Shown here: positions 40,663 to 53,272 of the stretch, one piece after another
Layout of the letters: each line of letters opens with the position of its first letter
How positions within the stretch are numbered: the first letter of the stretch is position 1
Assembly (NCBI GenBank): GCA_024114885.1
Contig: CP099422.1
Span: forward strand, 1,550,001-1,614,000
Source of the DNA: Septoria linicola
Taxonomy: Eukaryota > Ascomycota > Dothideomycetes > Mycosphaerellales > Mycosphaerellaceae
DNA: 64,000 nt
Direction: 5' to 3'
The notes under the pieces: generated by a model
What the model was told of the DNA's origin: nothing
What the model saw: only the letters and a program-made list of their open reading frames with translations
Databases searched by the model: none
Made by a program: the position numbers and the translations under genes

Positions 40663-42793
40663 TCAAGCTGCTTTGACAGTCGCAGGCTTGCCATCCAAGG
40701 CCTCGCCAGTCTTGCCTTTCTCGCCCTGCTTCGCGGCATCGGGATTAAGAGGTTTGGAGGGGTCGTATCCAACGGCTTTGACAATACCAAGACCTTTCGT
40801 CCGACCCTCACGGAATAGAATCCGGTCGCCAGCTGCCAGGAACTCTGGCCGTTGCACGAAGCGGAACGCCACGGTTGCCCTGTCTCCTGTTCGAATGTAG
40901 TCGCGGTCGATGTCAATGATAGCGCAAGTCTGGCTGACTGGGCCTACGTGGAGCATGGCCTGATATTTCGTCCTGATAGTGGTTGCGTGAGAAAGGATGA
41001 GGACCTCAGCAACAAATTCGCGATACACCTGGGGCTTCGGAGCCTCGAGATGGGGATTTGCGTCAGACTTGGCCAGCAGGACAACCATTCCTTTCCGGAC
41101 ATCTTTCCGCCGCACTCGACGAAGCGCGAACGATGCACTCTGGCCAGCAGTAGCAGCGGGAGTGCTGATACGTTTTCGCTCGATAGATCGCACAGTCGTT
41201 GTGGTGAACTGCCCCAGACCATCCGGACCAACCATGACCGTGTCACCAGCATGCACAACACCAGACTTGACCACACCAGAAACGACAGTCCCGACGAATG
41301 GCACCGAAAAGGTATCGTTGACGTGGAACTCAAAAGGGGCGTCCACATCATACTTGCCGTGATGAGGCAGGATGTTCATGAACTCGCGAACAAGATCCAG
41401 CGACTCGCCCGTGACGTTGGAGACCTGGAAGATAGGACATATCCTCTGGCTGACGAATTGGGTCGCAGTATTGACACAGTCCTCACGGTTCTTGATGAAG
41501 ATTGGGATCTTTCGAGCTCCAGGAGATTTCAGGATTTTGGTAAGTTGGGTGATGGTCTGCTGAAGAATTTGAGGTGGGCAAATATCGATCTTGGTGATGA
41601 CAACCATGACTGGCACATTCAGCGCCAGTGCAATTCCAAGATGCTCTTTCGACATTCCAATCAGGCCATTATTCGCAGCGACCATGAGCAGGCAGTAGTT
41701 CGGCTCGCTGGAAAGAAGACCAAAGACTGTAGTCCGGAGATATCTGCAACAGCATAATTGTCAGCATAACATAGCCAGCATAGCATCGTGTCAGAACCTA
41801 CCGCTCGTGCCCCGCCAAATCAGTGAACGATATGACTTTGGCAGACCGCTTGCCAATCTCCTCCCAGCTCAGCTTTCTACCTGGCACTCCAGACACGACA
41901 ACCTCTCCTTTCGTATCAAAGCCCATGATCTCCATGCCCACACTCGACGTTCGTCCGGACTCGATCTCATGCTTGTGGCGAAAGAGGTTAACTCGCGCCT
42001 TACCACGACCATCGTCCAGGCCACCTTTCACTAGCACACCAAGCAGAGTGCTCTTGCCTGCATCTACATTGCCCACGACAGCTATCCGCGTTTCGATCTG
42101 ATCATCCACATCGACTGGCCGCCGCCGTATCATGAGCTTGCCCATGCACCCTCGCTCTTTCTTGTTCTCGTTCCCGACATCCACCGGACTGTTTGGAACA
42201 TTCTTGGTCATCAAGATCTTCCAGTCTGCTTTCAGCTTGTCGGCGATAGTCTTGAGCCGCGCGAGGGAAGCATCCCACTCTTTCTCGGTCATTGCCTGGC
42301 TGTCGCCATTGTCTTCGAGCCCGACATCGAAGAGGCACTCGTTGTGGCCCTCGTCTAATCGTGTGCTGATGTTGGACTCCAGCTGCTTCAAGCTCTCATC
42401 TTTCGTGTCGCCGTCATCGAGGAGCAGGTGTTTTAGTCGGACCTTTGGCTTGTCGTCGCCCAGATCTAGCGTGTCGAGGATGTCGAGCTCTGCGTGTTCG
42501 GTCTTTGCTTTGGAGGTGCTCTCTGGGCCATGGATTGGAGGGTTTCGCAGAGCTTGTTGCTTATTCACGTAGTCGGCAAAGTCGCTCAGTGCCTTGGGTG
42601 AGACTGTCAGCTATGTTGCCACTTGATACATCAACTCGAATGCAACGAGTCTGTATCGGTGCAGCTCATGGAAGCTGAAGACAATGCGACCGAGAATCAA
42701 CAGCCTGAGAGGAATGCGACTCACATTCTCGCCAGCTCGCCTGTCGGAAGCCGACTGTGGCACTTCCTTGTACCGCTCTGCTCGAGTTGCCAT
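40663..42793 (-). CDS. GTPBP1-like translational GTPase
   Basis: Exons 42725-42793, 41802-42592 and 40663-41743 give 646 residues (MATRAERYKEVPQSASD at the start). After an acidic N-terminal part comes an EF-Tu-like G domain: GNVDAGKST (P loop), SSVGMEIMGFD, DLAGHERYLRTT (G3, split by an intron) and VITKIDIC (G4). Beta-barrel domains follow (PFEFHVNDTFSVPFVGTVVSG, GDRATVAFRFVQRPEFL). Animal GTPBP1/2 act in ribosome rescue and mRNA decay; fungal members are little studied. The C-terminus is a Lys/Gly-rich tail. Expected cytosolic. Confidence 0.92.
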
Positions 42794-43263
42794 GATCGCG
42801 GGTGAAAGATGTAAGAAAGTGAAAGTAATTACGTTCGGATTCGCACAATCATTGCTATTGCGAAGCAGTAGGAAGATACGCAACACGAAAGGTGGCTAGG
42901 TTGAACTGAGCTGACTTGCGGCGAACAGTAGCTGCAACCATGGGATACATATGTGGTCACGTCGATGATGACTAGTTAGTGGGATGATTCATGGCGCGGG
43001 GCAAAAACGCGACTTCCACTTCCGTCACAAAGACGCGCTGCTTTGGGACGCTTCATTGACGACCGCTTTTACCTTTTGCAGATACCGGCGGCATGAACTG
43101 AGTCAAGAAACGATGTTAGAAGTGACTGTTATACCGATGCTACTTGCTACCTCGTGTGCAGGGGTGATTGAGCTTCTTCGGCTGTGGACTAGTTAGCAAC
43201 GCCGATCATATATTCCGACATTCATCGTTCAATTTTGCTGTACACAATAATGCTTCTCTTGCT
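42794..43263. other. Intergenic region
   Basis: GTPBP1-like promoter plus the 3' end of the glyoxalase II gene. No gene recognised. Confidence 0.4.
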
Positions 43264-44369
43264 CTACGAGTTGTTCTTCGCCTCTCGCAGCGCCGCCATC
43301 ACATCAATCCTGTCCGTCTTGCCAGTAAACTTTTGCACAGCAGGATCATCGAGTCTCATGAAGACATTATGCTGCTTCTCATCACCAATGGTGAACTTTC
43401 CTTGCGTCTGCTTGTTCGACGTGGCGAATGACTCCAGCTTCTTGATTGGGTCGGACTGGATCACCTTCACGCCGAACTTCACATTGCCCTTCGTGTACTC
43501 GTGTCCTGGGAAGACCTTCGTGTCATCGGGAAGAGCAGCAAGGGTCTTGTTCAGAGCTGTGTCCATCTCCTCGGCCGTACCTTCGAAGAAGCGTCCACAG
43601 CCGCCGATGAAGAGGGTGTCGCCAGTGAAGACAGCCTTGTCGCTGCCATCCTCGAACAGATAGCAGATGCTGTCTTGAGTATGGCAGGGAGTGTGAAGAG
43701 CCTTGACTTTGATGCCTTCGCCTATCGTGAAGGTCTCGCCATGAGCAGGAGTCTTAGTGACTTTGTCGCAATCCTTGCCGCCGATGATTGGAAGCGGGTA
43801 GGTCTTTAAGATCTCCTTGTTACCTCCAGCATGGTCGTGGTGGCTGCGAGAGGGTCAGTCGATGCGGCCCATTCGATTGATGACGAGATGGCTTACTGGT
43901 GCGTATTGATAATGTTGGTGAGCTTGATGCCGCTGTCGGCGGCTTTCTTGAGCGATGGCAGAACTCTGCAATCAACATCAGTGCATTGTGCTGCAAAAAC
44001 TCAAAGCGTCGAGGACCTACTCTGAAGGGTTGGCTGGATCAATGATCACGCCCTCCTTGGTCTTGTCATCCGTTACGACTACAGTTTGTCAGCCTGGAAA
44101 GCCGTCAGATCAGAAGACATGAGACAACCTACGGTAGGCATAGTTGTTGCCCGAGCCCTCCCCTATGCATCTCATGTTAGTCTATTGGGCCAAGTACCTT
44201 GATGGTCAGCCTTACACATGGGTATGCTTTCGATATGCATTTTTCGTGTTTGTTGCTTCGAGGGATCAGCGAGGAAGAGATAGCCAAGTACAAGTGCAAA
44301 GCTTACAGCAATAATAGATTGGAGCAAAGGTCTTCTGATTGTGTTTCTGGCAGCGTTCAAGAAACTCAT
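43264..44369 (-). CDS. glo2: Glyoxalase II (hydroxyacylglutathione hydrolase) with two possible starts
   Basis: Five exons (44216-44369, 44133-44162, 44021-44078, 43897-43965, 43264-43843) join in phase to 296 residues. The metallo-beta-lactamase zinc motif THHHDHAGGN is assembled across an intron; further ligands are in LHTPCHTQDS, FTGDTLFIGGCGRFFEG and KVFPGHEYT. It hydrolyses S-lactoylglutathione to lactate and glutathione. The first Met (44369) adds 43 residues with a basic start and a hydrophobic stretch (IIAVSFALVLGYLFLA), suiting a mitochondrial or membrane form. An internal Met at 44240 (MHIESIPMWEGSGNNYAYL) is the standard cytosolic start. The second exon is only 30 nt. Confidence 0.93.
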
Positions 44370-44596
44370 TTGCGACAGACGTAGTTGAGATGGAAATGTG
44401 GAAGAGCTGTTAGAGCATTGGAGCTGTAGCGATGATATCACTTCTCTCCGCGTTGCCGCCCATTGTCGACGGCACGTGACGCGTCTCGCAGATCAGACGG
44501 GAGACTGAAGTACTTTCGGGATGGAGTAGATTGAGGCAATGATATTGGACGGATATCCAATGGTTGAGAACGACCAGTATCTACAACTACATGCAA

Positions 44597-45913
44597 CTAC
44601 ATGCCATAATCATACAGACTAGTAATCTTGCTGCCATTGTTCGGCAACTTCACCCTCAAGATTGCTCCAGGATGCAGCCTGCCATCAGTGCCATTGTTCC
44701 AATCTGGCTGGAATGGCAGCTGATTGATGTTCAAATAGAGATAGCCATCAGTTCCAATGCTGCCTCCGTCTGGCCAGAGGACTCTAGGATCTCTGACAAA
44801 TGGCTTCGTCAGCCCATCTGTAGGATCGAAGTAATACACAGCATTCTGTTCTGGCATGAGCTGGTAGATGAGTCCATTGGTATCGCCTTCGAAGCCGTTT
44901 GCGTTACCACCTCGTGCGCCGTGGTTGGAAACGTTGGCATGTGCGAAGACCTCTGCAGAAGCATCTACAGAGTCTTGCAGCCGCAGGTTCGCTGTCGGAA
45001 CAGACCACAGATAGTTCGTCGATAGCGGCGAGTAGTACATGCGCTCGCCGTCTGAGCTGAGCTGGAGGCCATCAAGACCCTCCTTCTGCCAGCTGATCGC
45101 GGAGCCCTTTTGAATGATATACTTTGGCATGCCGAAATAAGATGGCAGAGCATTTGCACCGCGAAGGGTTGACGCATCTTGATCAAGCCTTCGCCAGGAT
45201 TCGCCACTGCCTAGATCGACCATGATGAAGCCAGGACGACCCTCGTTGCTGCTGTCCACCAGATATGCGACACCTTTGCCAGTTGTTCCTGATAGCTCGG
45301 GGTTAAAATCGAAGCGCAGATCGTTGAGATAAGAATCTGGGTAGTGGACATCGGCTGGGAAAGTGTAAGTCTGGTAGATTGTGTTGTTCTCCAGTGACAT
45401 TGCGACAAGCTTTGGCCCGCCAGGCTGAGCGTACGGCATGCTTGGCTCGCCTTTAGCATTGTGCACAGTCGGTCGTCCCGTGTCGATAGCCCAGAGAGTT
45501 TCAGGGCGGCCAGCTCCTGCAGATGTGATGTAGATTGCCTGAACAGAAATGAGTGCCGAAGAATTGCCAGAGCCAAAGGGAACGCCGTTCCAGGTCGTGT
45601 TAAGCTGGTCTGGTGGCAAATTGAGCTCTGCAGATGGGTACGGCTCTTCTGCTGTTTCGTTTACAATCACTCCGAGTGTGTAGTCATAATCGCCGCGCGT
45701 ATAAGTTGCGAAGAGGCGACCATCTGAAGCGACAGCGATTCCGATCGGCCACTGGTCGTAATAGTAATGCACCTCCTCTACTTCAGGTCCGTACGTGCCA
45801 TTGTCGACTCTTAATCTCGTTTCGATAGTTCCTGCAGGCGTCTGATATGTAGCATTCTGCGCAATTGTGCTGCTTGCGAAGAGCAACCCCGCAATGGCTG
45901 GCGTCTTCATCAT
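44597..45913 (-). CDS. Secreted major royal jelly/yellow-family protein
   Basis: Single exon of 438 residues with a signal peptide (MMKTPAIAGLLFASSTIAQ). The beta-propeller signatures WPIGIAVASDGRLFATYTRGD, YLNDLRFD, GVAYLVDSSNEGRPGFIMVDL, GLDGLQLSSDGERMYYSPL and GYLYLNINQL are those of the MRJP/yellow family. Many N-glycosylation sequons fit secretion. Fungal members are uncharacterised; the fold is shared with lactonases of the SMP-30 type, so a small-molecule hydrolase or binding role is possible. Confidence 0.9.
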   Translation of the reverse strand: MMKTPAIAGLLFASSTIAQNATYQTPAGTIETRLRVDNGTYGPEVEEVHYYYDQWPIGIAVASDGRLFATYTRGDYDYTLGVIVNETAEEPYPSAELNLPPDQLNTTWNGVPFGSGNSSALISVQAIYITSAGAGRPETLWAIDTGRPTVHNAKGEPSMPYAQPGGPKLVAMSLENNTIYQTYTFPADVHYPDSYLNDLRFDFNPELSGTTGKGVAYLVDSSNEGRPGFIMVDLGSGESWRRLDQDASTLRGANALPSYFGMPKYIIQKGSAISWQKEGLDGLQLSSDGERMYYSPLSTNYLWSVPTANLRLQDSVDASAEVFAHANVSNHGARGGNANGFEGDTNGLIYQLMPEQNAVYYFDPTDGLTKPFVRDPRVLWPDGGSIGTDGYLYLNINQLPFQPDWNNGTDGRLHPGAILRVKLPNNGSKITSLYDYGM

Positions 45914-46737
45914 TAACTTTGGGAGGATGATCCTGCTTGGGAGAAGAACAGAAGAAATGAAAGCACCTGAACCTACAGATCGTCATCTATAGCATGTTAC
46001 CTCTTCGCCGGTAAGACGGCATTGCTGTGCTACACGTGGGTAGTGATTGAGGTGGTCGCGGAGAAGTTGGTGACGTTGTGACGCGGAGAAGCGAAAGCAA
46101 TGGTCGAAGTACGATCTGTGCATCGAAATGCTCACCCTTCGTGTCGAAAGCGCTGTCAACATCTCGCATTCTGCACAGCAGCAGCATCTTCATCGTGACT
46201 GAACAAGAATTGTCACGAATGTGATATGATCGCGAAAGGTCTTAGCAATGAATTTCAGAGAGATGCGCTCAAGCCGGCACGACTCCGGCACAGACGCGTC
46301 CCATGACCATACCGGGTGCCAGACCTGAGCAAGAATTGCAGCTGAGATGATCCTCACACAAGGTAAAGACTATCGAAGCAGCCGCTATGGACTTCTTATG
46401 CACATATCGCCTTAATCTACACGCATTGATTTCCTGGTGCCCTCGGGCAGTATTGCTTTGCGACGGCCTTTGAAGCAATTCGACCCGATCGGCATTTGTG
46501 GCCTCACCTAACATGGATGGTGGTATAGCCTGTAGGCTGGACGACCTCGAAGTGGTTACACGCGAGGTAAAACGCGCCTGACAACGAGAGTAGATCGCCT
46601 GATGGTCGGCGTTTGAGTGAGATACTTGGCCAACGGTAAGTCCTAAAAAGTATTCTGTCACCTTCACAAGACCTTTCCCTCCCCTTGTTGACATCAATTT
46701 ATTGCTCGACTACACACGATACAGATTCACCAGCGCC
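45914..46737. other. Divergent intergenic region
   Basis: Promoters of the MRJP-family gene (leftward) and the dehydrogenase (rightward). ORFs present (for example 46269-46697 minus) look random. Confidence 0.4.
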
Positions 46738-47836
46738 ATGTCTTCCCAAAAGCCAATCCTTCTGCATTGCGGCGACGATACCAAATGGAACAAAGAGCTA
46801 TATCAGACTTTGCAAAGCAAGTTCACTATTGTGCGAAGCTATAGCATGCCCAGGGAAGAGTTCAAACAAGCATTAAAGAGCCGGACATTTGGAAATTTCG
46901 CTGCCATCTACAGGCCCTTTTGGGGCACTGGTGGTGAGATGAGCCCGTGGAATAAGGAGTTGATGTTCGTTGGCCCTAGAGCAGAAATTAGGCTGTGAAC
47001 ATCGTGCTGACCAGAACAGCGACCTCCTCCCTTCGTCCTGCAAGATCTACGCTTCTGCTGGTGCCGGATTCGACTGGGTAGACACACAGGCTCTGGCATC
47101 TCGCGGCATCATCTACTGTAACGCTGGCGCAGCATGCACAGAGTCTGTTGCAGACTCGGCGATCTGGCTCATCATATCACTCTTCCGCGACTTCACCTGG
47201 TCTGCGCTCGCCGCAAGATCATGCAAGCCCGAGAACTTTGCTGATGCACAACGACGGGCGGCTCTGACGAGAAATCCAAGAGGACACAGCTTGGGAATCA
47301 TTGGGCTGGGCAAGATTGGGTTTAGCATTGCGAAGAAAGCACACCAGAGTTTCGGAATGAAGATCCTGTATAACGATATCAGACAACTACCCTCAAATCT
47401 GGAGGCTGAGGTCGGGGCAAAGTACTACAAGGAGCTCGACGACATGTTGGCAGTGGCGGACTGCGTTCTGGTTGCAACGCCATTCGGGGGAGAAGCTGTG
47501 CTCAATGCAGAGAAGCTGGGCAAGATGAAAAAGGGCTCTCGCCTGATAAACATTGCTAGAGGGAAGCTCATCGATGAAACAGCACTGGTGGACGTGCTCA
47601 AGAGCGGACACTTGGCAGCTGCTGGGCTAGATGTTCACTTCAACGAGCCTCAGATCAACCCAGAATTGGCCGCCATGAACAACGTGGAAATGCTGTCGCA
47701 CACCGCTGGAGCCAGTACTGATAGCCACATGGGCTTTGAAACTCTGGGTATGGAGAACATTCTTAGCTTCTTCGAGACTGGAAAGGCCATTAGTCCGGTC
47801 AATTTGCATCTCTTCGACAACAAGGCCAGGCTATGA
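46738..47836 (+). CDS. D-isomer-specific 2-hydroxyacid dehydrogenase
   Basis: Exons 46738-46968 and 47015-47836 give 350 residues; the 46-nt intron uses a GTTGGC donor, which is unusual but is the only one in phase. The NAD(P)-binding motif is SLGIIGLGKIG, and the catalytic triad of the family is visible: Arg in NIARGKLID, Glu in FNEPQINPEL and His in LSHTAGAST. The enzyme interconverts a 2-oxo acid and a D-2-hydroxy acid. Glyoxylate/hydroxypyruvate reductase or D-mandelate-type activity are both possible. No targeting peptide. Confidence 0.9.
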
Positions 47837-48756
47837 TCGACATAGAGATCCCGCATCGCCCAAGCGACGAAAGCAGTACGAAGCAAGGCGTGGCTCCGGG
47901 CATCCTCGACTGAGACAGTGAGCACGAGCATCCGAAGGACCAAACTGCTTAGTCTGACTTGACCGAAAGGGAGTTGGATGAGTCGATACCACAATATTGA
48001 GAGACGATTACGCGTAGTAAAGTGAAAAGTCTGACAAGATCTCCGCTGATCATTGAGAAAGCATTGGCGATGACAAGAGTCAGCACAACGGAGGCTTGAC
48101 AAGGTCTGATGCTTCAGAGTGGGTCTACTATAACTCCATGTATTGGCCACTCTGTGTACTCGTTTGGTATGCGATGACACAAGCTCCAATTGCTGTTCCT
48201 CCTGCTTCTACTTCTGCACGAATGAGTTCGTCTCCTACATCAGTAGTCATAATGACTGACTTCGGCAGCTCGGCGCAAGCAAGACCGAATGCATCGCGGA
48301 CCAGGTTCAATTGCTCCCCAGACCACACGTCCACAGATGCCGGGGTCTGTAAGGAGGGACCTTCCTCCGCATACCAAGACTCTGGGCACAGCGCTAAGAT
48401 CTGCATGTCTCGCCGTACGGCGTCTGTCACTCGTGCATTGCACGTGGAACGTACTTTTCGTCTCCATATTACTTGACCAGAATTGGCAGAAATTGATTGC
48501 CGTTCTCTTCGTAGCCCTAGAACGATCCCTTGCCTCGGGCATGCTCTCATGCAGCTTGCCACGCGAGGCACATCTACTAGTTAGTGTCGGCAGAAGTGTA
48601 GTTGTAGAGATGCCGGGGTGTGCTGCACAGGTAAGAAGGATGTCAGAGCGCGTTGAGCCTGCAAAATCTTTGCGCTCGCATTCTTTCTTTCATTGTGTGA
48701 AGTATTGCCATCGATATTGACTTTAGGCTCGCTCTGCGCCCCTGGACGACCACACC
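47837..48756. other. Intergenic region with one possible minus-strand ORF
   Basis: Holds the promoter of the transporter gene. A minus-strand ORF at 48128-48571 (147 codons) has a protein-like end (VDVWSGEQLNLVRDAFGLA, TDVGDELIRAEVEAGGTAIG) but no recognisable family; it may be a small unknown gene or chance. Confidence 0.35.
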
Positions 48757-50353
48757 ATGGCTGATCACAAGGTTGCCAGCGAGCATGTGTACGACGGCCT
48801 CGAAGCCAAGATCGACCCATATGCTCAGAGCAACATAACATGGAGTGAAGAAGAAGAGACTCGTGTACGTCGGAAGCTGGATCTGCAGATTGTGCCTATG
48901 GTCACCGTGCTATATCTGCTCTGCTTTCTCGACCGCGCCAATATCGGCAACGCGAGGATCCAAGGCATGCAAGAGGACCTGAAGCTCTATGGTGTTCGGT
49001 TCAATTGGGCATTGTCTGTGTTCTACATCGTTTACTGCTTGGTAGAGGTTCCCAGTAACAGTGAGTTCAGCCATCGCCTGAGGGCACTTGAATAAGTCGG
49101 CCCCGGCGCTGACCTCTTCTAGTAATCTTGAAAAAGGTTGGACCCAGGTGAGTTGGACCAAGACTGTGGGCCTAAGATTCAGCTCTAATGTCCAGCATAG
49201 ATTCTACATTCCACTCCTGGTAGTTGGCTTCGGTCTCGTTTCCATGTGCACGGCTTGGGTGAACACATTCGACCAGCTCTGCGTTGCTCGAGCTTTCCTA
49301 GGTGTATTTGAGGGAGGAACCATGCCGGGCATCGCATTCTTCTTGTCTGCCTTCTACAAGCGGAAGGAGCTGTACTTCCGTGTGGGCATATACGTCAGCG
49401 CTGCCTCTATGGCTGGCGCATTTGGTGGGCTGCTTGCTGCTGGCCTTGCCAAGGTGCCTCGCTGGGGTCTGGAATCCGCACCGATTCACACCTGGCGCAA
49501 CATCTTCTTCTTCGAAGGCATCATGACCATGATAGTTGGAGGCCTGGCCCCACTGATTCTACCGCAAAGTCCGGAAACATCCACATGGCTGACGGATAGA
49601 GAGAAGTTTATTGCTTCCGAACGCCTCAGAATCGAGCATCGGGCCAACGCGAACCAGCAGGTCAAGCCGCACCACATCAAACGAGCGCTCCTCAACATCA
49701 ACAACTACATCTGTGCAGGCGGATTCTTCTGCATCAACATCACCGTTCAGGGACTTTCGGTCTTCATGCCAACGATACTCCGAGATCTCGGGTGGACGGC
49801 GACTAGGGCACAACTGTACAGCGTGCCTGTGTATGTGTCGGCATCTGCAATCGCGATCCTCATCGCCTTCATCAGCGACAAAACCAGGCAGCGAGGACTC
49901 TACCTTGCAGCCTTCACGTTCCTCGGCATTACAGGTTTTGCGCTGCTTCGCTCAGACGTCTCAGCTAACGCGCGTTATGGCGCAGTCTATCTGTGTGCTT
50001 TGGGAGCGTTTCCTGGAGGGCCAGGTTACCTGTCGTGGGGATTGAACAATGCTGCAGGTCCTGCTGTACGAGCTGTATCTGGTGGATGGATTGTCACTCT
50101 CGGCACACTAGGTGGCATTGTGGCAACCTGGAGCTATCTTGCCACTGATGGACCCGACTTTCCGATTGGACATACGATCAACTTATGCGCACAGGTCGTG
50201 GTTTTGTGTCTGGCCGTGGGTGGAATGGCGTATTGCTTGTACGAGAACAAGCTGAGAACGAGAGGTGGTCGAGACGATCGTCTCAATGGTCTCAGTGATG
50301 ACGAGATTGCAGACCTGGGCTATCGGCATCCAGATTTCAGGTATATGGTTTGA
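48757..50353 (+). CDS. MFS transporter, Dal5/allantoate permease (anion:cation symporter) family
   Basis: Exons 48757-49060, 49123-49147 and 49201-50353 give 493 residues. The middle exon is 25 nt and encodes only ILKKVGP; it is needed to join TM2 to the conserved loop. The start of the family is clear: EEEETRVRRKLDLQIVPMVTVLYLLCFLDRANIGNARIQGM. About 12 helices follow, with FYIPLLVVGFGLVSMCTAW, ARAFLGVFEGGTMPGIAFFLSAFYKR and HTWRNIFFFEGI. Members take up allantoate, nicotinate, pantothenate or other organic anions at the plasma membrane. The substrate cannot be read from the sequence. Confidence 0.93.
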
Positions 50354-51412
50354 AGTAGTGCTGGCAATTCAAGGATGTGCTCTTCGTACGTCTCTCCGCC
50401 ATCGCGGACTGTTGGCAGTTCATCAGCGTTCCAGTCATCCCTGTTGAGCACAACACAACGCGTAGCTATACGAGCGGGAACTTCGGCAGGAGGTCCGTGC
50501 TCGTGTGTAAACATCACCTGTCACCAGAACTACATCTTCCCTGGTCATCAATCTCCATCTCGCTTGATTGTCACCATCAAGAGTATCGCCTATCTCATCA
50601 AAACTCAATCGAAGGAGGAAACGCAAGAGTGATTACTCAAGGTCTTTGCTACATCGTAGAAGCTGACAGAACTACTGTTGTTGGACACTTGTCCTCGGGC
50701 CTTATCACACTCGTGAGCAGGGCACCCATCACCAATCCCAGTTCAGCCGCTCCTCACGCTGACTTCCGGTTCGGTTGGATGCACTTGTTCAGAAGCACTT
50801 CTGCACGCGTGCTTTTCGAGCTCTCGTGTCTCGTTCTTCATGGCACGCCCCTCGATGCCTATCTGGGCAATAGCAAAGACAACTGGTGTCACGAGCCATC
50901 TGTATCCAGGCAGGTGCATCTTTGTTGAATACTACACTGCTCGGAAGCGTTATCGCAGCACAAGTTTCGTTCATCGCTCTTATGCAGCTGCCCTTGTAGA
51001 GTTTCTCCTGCACACACGGTGGCCCGTGGCTCCGGTGCTGGTGTTGGTGTGTTCACAGTAAGTTGTCGCGAAGGTTCATCTTCGTCAAATTTCGAAAAGT
51101 CGTTAAACTTTGAGGAATTAGACACGATCCCTAGATGTCACCACTTCTGCCCAGATTAGGCGACGCTGCTACTTCCAAATTGCGCATAGCGTCTTACCAG
51201 CGCTATGGAACTGGATTCGATCTATGCTTGACAGGTCACGCCACAAGGTGATGCTTGATCTCTCTTCAACAGCACACTAGACATGCCGAGTCGACACGAT
51301 CGCATCCGCGAAGGAGACAACATACTTACATCCTCTCTTTGTGCGCGCAGGAATTCCGTGTTGAGTCACTGCCTCTTCTCACCAGGTCTCTTGTACATCA
51401 GCAGCGACGGCC
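50354..51412. other. Intergenic region
   Basis: Between the transporter and the GPCR gene. ORFs here show no protein-like features. GPCR promoter expected. Confidence 0.4.
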
Positions 51413-53030
51413 ATGAATTCGGTCACGATATTGAACGCTCCAGCAGGAGCAAGATCGTTGGAACCACTTCCTCCAGTCATTCACCGAGGCCTTTCCGCAG
51501 TTACGGCATTTGGGTTATTGTCACTTGTGACGACTGCAGTACTGTTCGTCCATCTAGCATACCGACTAATGACCTGGAAACACAGAGCATATGCTCGCGT
51601 CAACCAATACGTGGCACTGCTTGTCAATCTCATCTTTGCAGATTTCCAGCAAGCTCTTGGATTTGTGTTGAGCCTGCAATGGCTCAAGGACAATGGGATC
51701 TTTGCCCTCACGTCGACTTGCTGGACTCAAGCATGGTTTCTCAACGCTGGCGACGTCGGAAGCGGCATCTTCACTCTCGCAATGGCATGCCATCTTTTCG
51801 CAGACATCGTGTTCGATTACAGACTGGATTATGTTCCCTTCCTCCTGACTATTATTGGTCTCTGGGTCTTCAACTATATTCTCGCCACAATTGGTTTGTA
51901 TGAAGGGCAATCGGAACATTGTTGCGGAAACGCTGACATACTCACTAGGCGTCATCATCCATCCTCACGACTTTTATATGCGCGCAGGGATGTGGTAAGT
52001 ACAGACATGTTTACTGTGATTGAGTCCTTGTTTTTGTGCTGACACTCTGATGCAGGTGCTGGATCAACGAGACCTATATGGACGAAAGACTTTGGTTCCA
52101 CTACGTGTGGATCTTGTTGAGTGAGCATACTTCTGAACATTAGCTGCACACATCATGGACTTACATTTCTTTGCAGCTGAGTTCGCAGTGGTGGTACTCT
52201 ACACTTTGATGTTCGTTGTCCTCTGGCGACGAATCAAGGACTTCTTCTACGTCTCCTCAGATCACCAACTCCGCGCCGAGTCAGCCGCCCGAACTGTGAT
52301 CGTCTATCCCGTGGTGTACGTGATCTGCACACTACCGGCAGTCGTCGCCCGATTACGGATCATGACAGGACACAAAGCCGGATATGAAGAACTCACGTTT
52401 GTTGGCGTGATGATGACAAGCAACGGCTGGCTGGATGTGCTGGTATATGTCTTCACTCGAAGATCTCTTATCTTCGGACCTGCAATACAGAACGAGGATC
52501 AGGATGTGCACGGCTTGGACACATTTACGCCGTGGCAGAACTATGAAGTAGACGAGATCTGCGATCAATTGACAGACTTGTCTCCCGGACCACTGAGCAG
52601 GTCGGACAGCAAGCGGCCAGAAATGGAACACAACTCACGGTACAGACACGATAGTCTACAGGGGCTGCTGCCAAACGGGTCACCGATGAGACCACAACGG
52701 GTGCCAGGAGAGAGTTTCGTTGAGCCCAGACTTCCAGAAGTGGTACGAGTGATGAGAAGTGAAGGAGATCTCAAAAGGCCAGCACTAAGATTTCCGAGGA
52801 GGAGGGATCCGCTGCAGAATGTGCGCAATGCGAGTGCTGATCGGGAAACTGTTGCTACGGGGCTTAAGTTCGGCCACGCGACCGATAAGAGCCATGATGG
52901 CATAGAAGTGAGGGCCAAAGAAAGGCGGCAGGATTCGGCTACTCCGGCGGACGACATGCAGATATCGCAATGTGGGTCGCTCGATTCTGATGGACATATG
53001 CGTGAATCACAACATACGAAAAGAGCTTGA
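51413..53030 (+). CDS. Seven-transmembrane G-protein-coupled receptor, cAMP-receptor/Git3-like
   Basis: Exons 51413-51893, 51949-51994, 52056-52120 and 52177-53030 give 481 residues. Seven hydrophobic helices can be placed, for example VTAFGLLSLVTTAVLFVHLA, TLAMACHLFADIVF, VPFLLTIIGLWVFNYILATI, AEFAVVVLYTLMFVVLW and ARTVIVYPVVYVICTLPAVV. The extracellular loop MWCWINETYMDERLWFHYVW is assembled from three exons and carries the Cys-Trp signature of this receptor class. The long C-terminal tail is hydrophilic and rich in Arg/Ser. Fungal relatives sense carbon or nitrogen sources, but the ligand is unknown. Confidence 0.85.
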
Positions 53031-53272
53031 GCGAGAGGGACGTTGATGCGGACAATTCTTGCGGCGATGAGCAGCAGATACGCCCTGCTCCGGCGACTTT
53101 TAGTCCTGGTAGTTAGTGGGTTGACAGCTACGGGACGAAGCTTGCATACAATGAATGGCTGGCAGTGATAGTAGACACATTGGATCGAGTGGTGTTGTCT
53201 ATGGACAATTGGAACGACGTGGGACACAGATGGCTCGTGTTTCGGCTCTATAACAATCTACAGCTCGACGAT

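Noticed and set aside
48128..48571. Minus-strand ORF as a certain gene
   Set aside because: Only the C-terminal part looks protein-like and no family is seen, so it is mentioned within the intergenic entry but not called.
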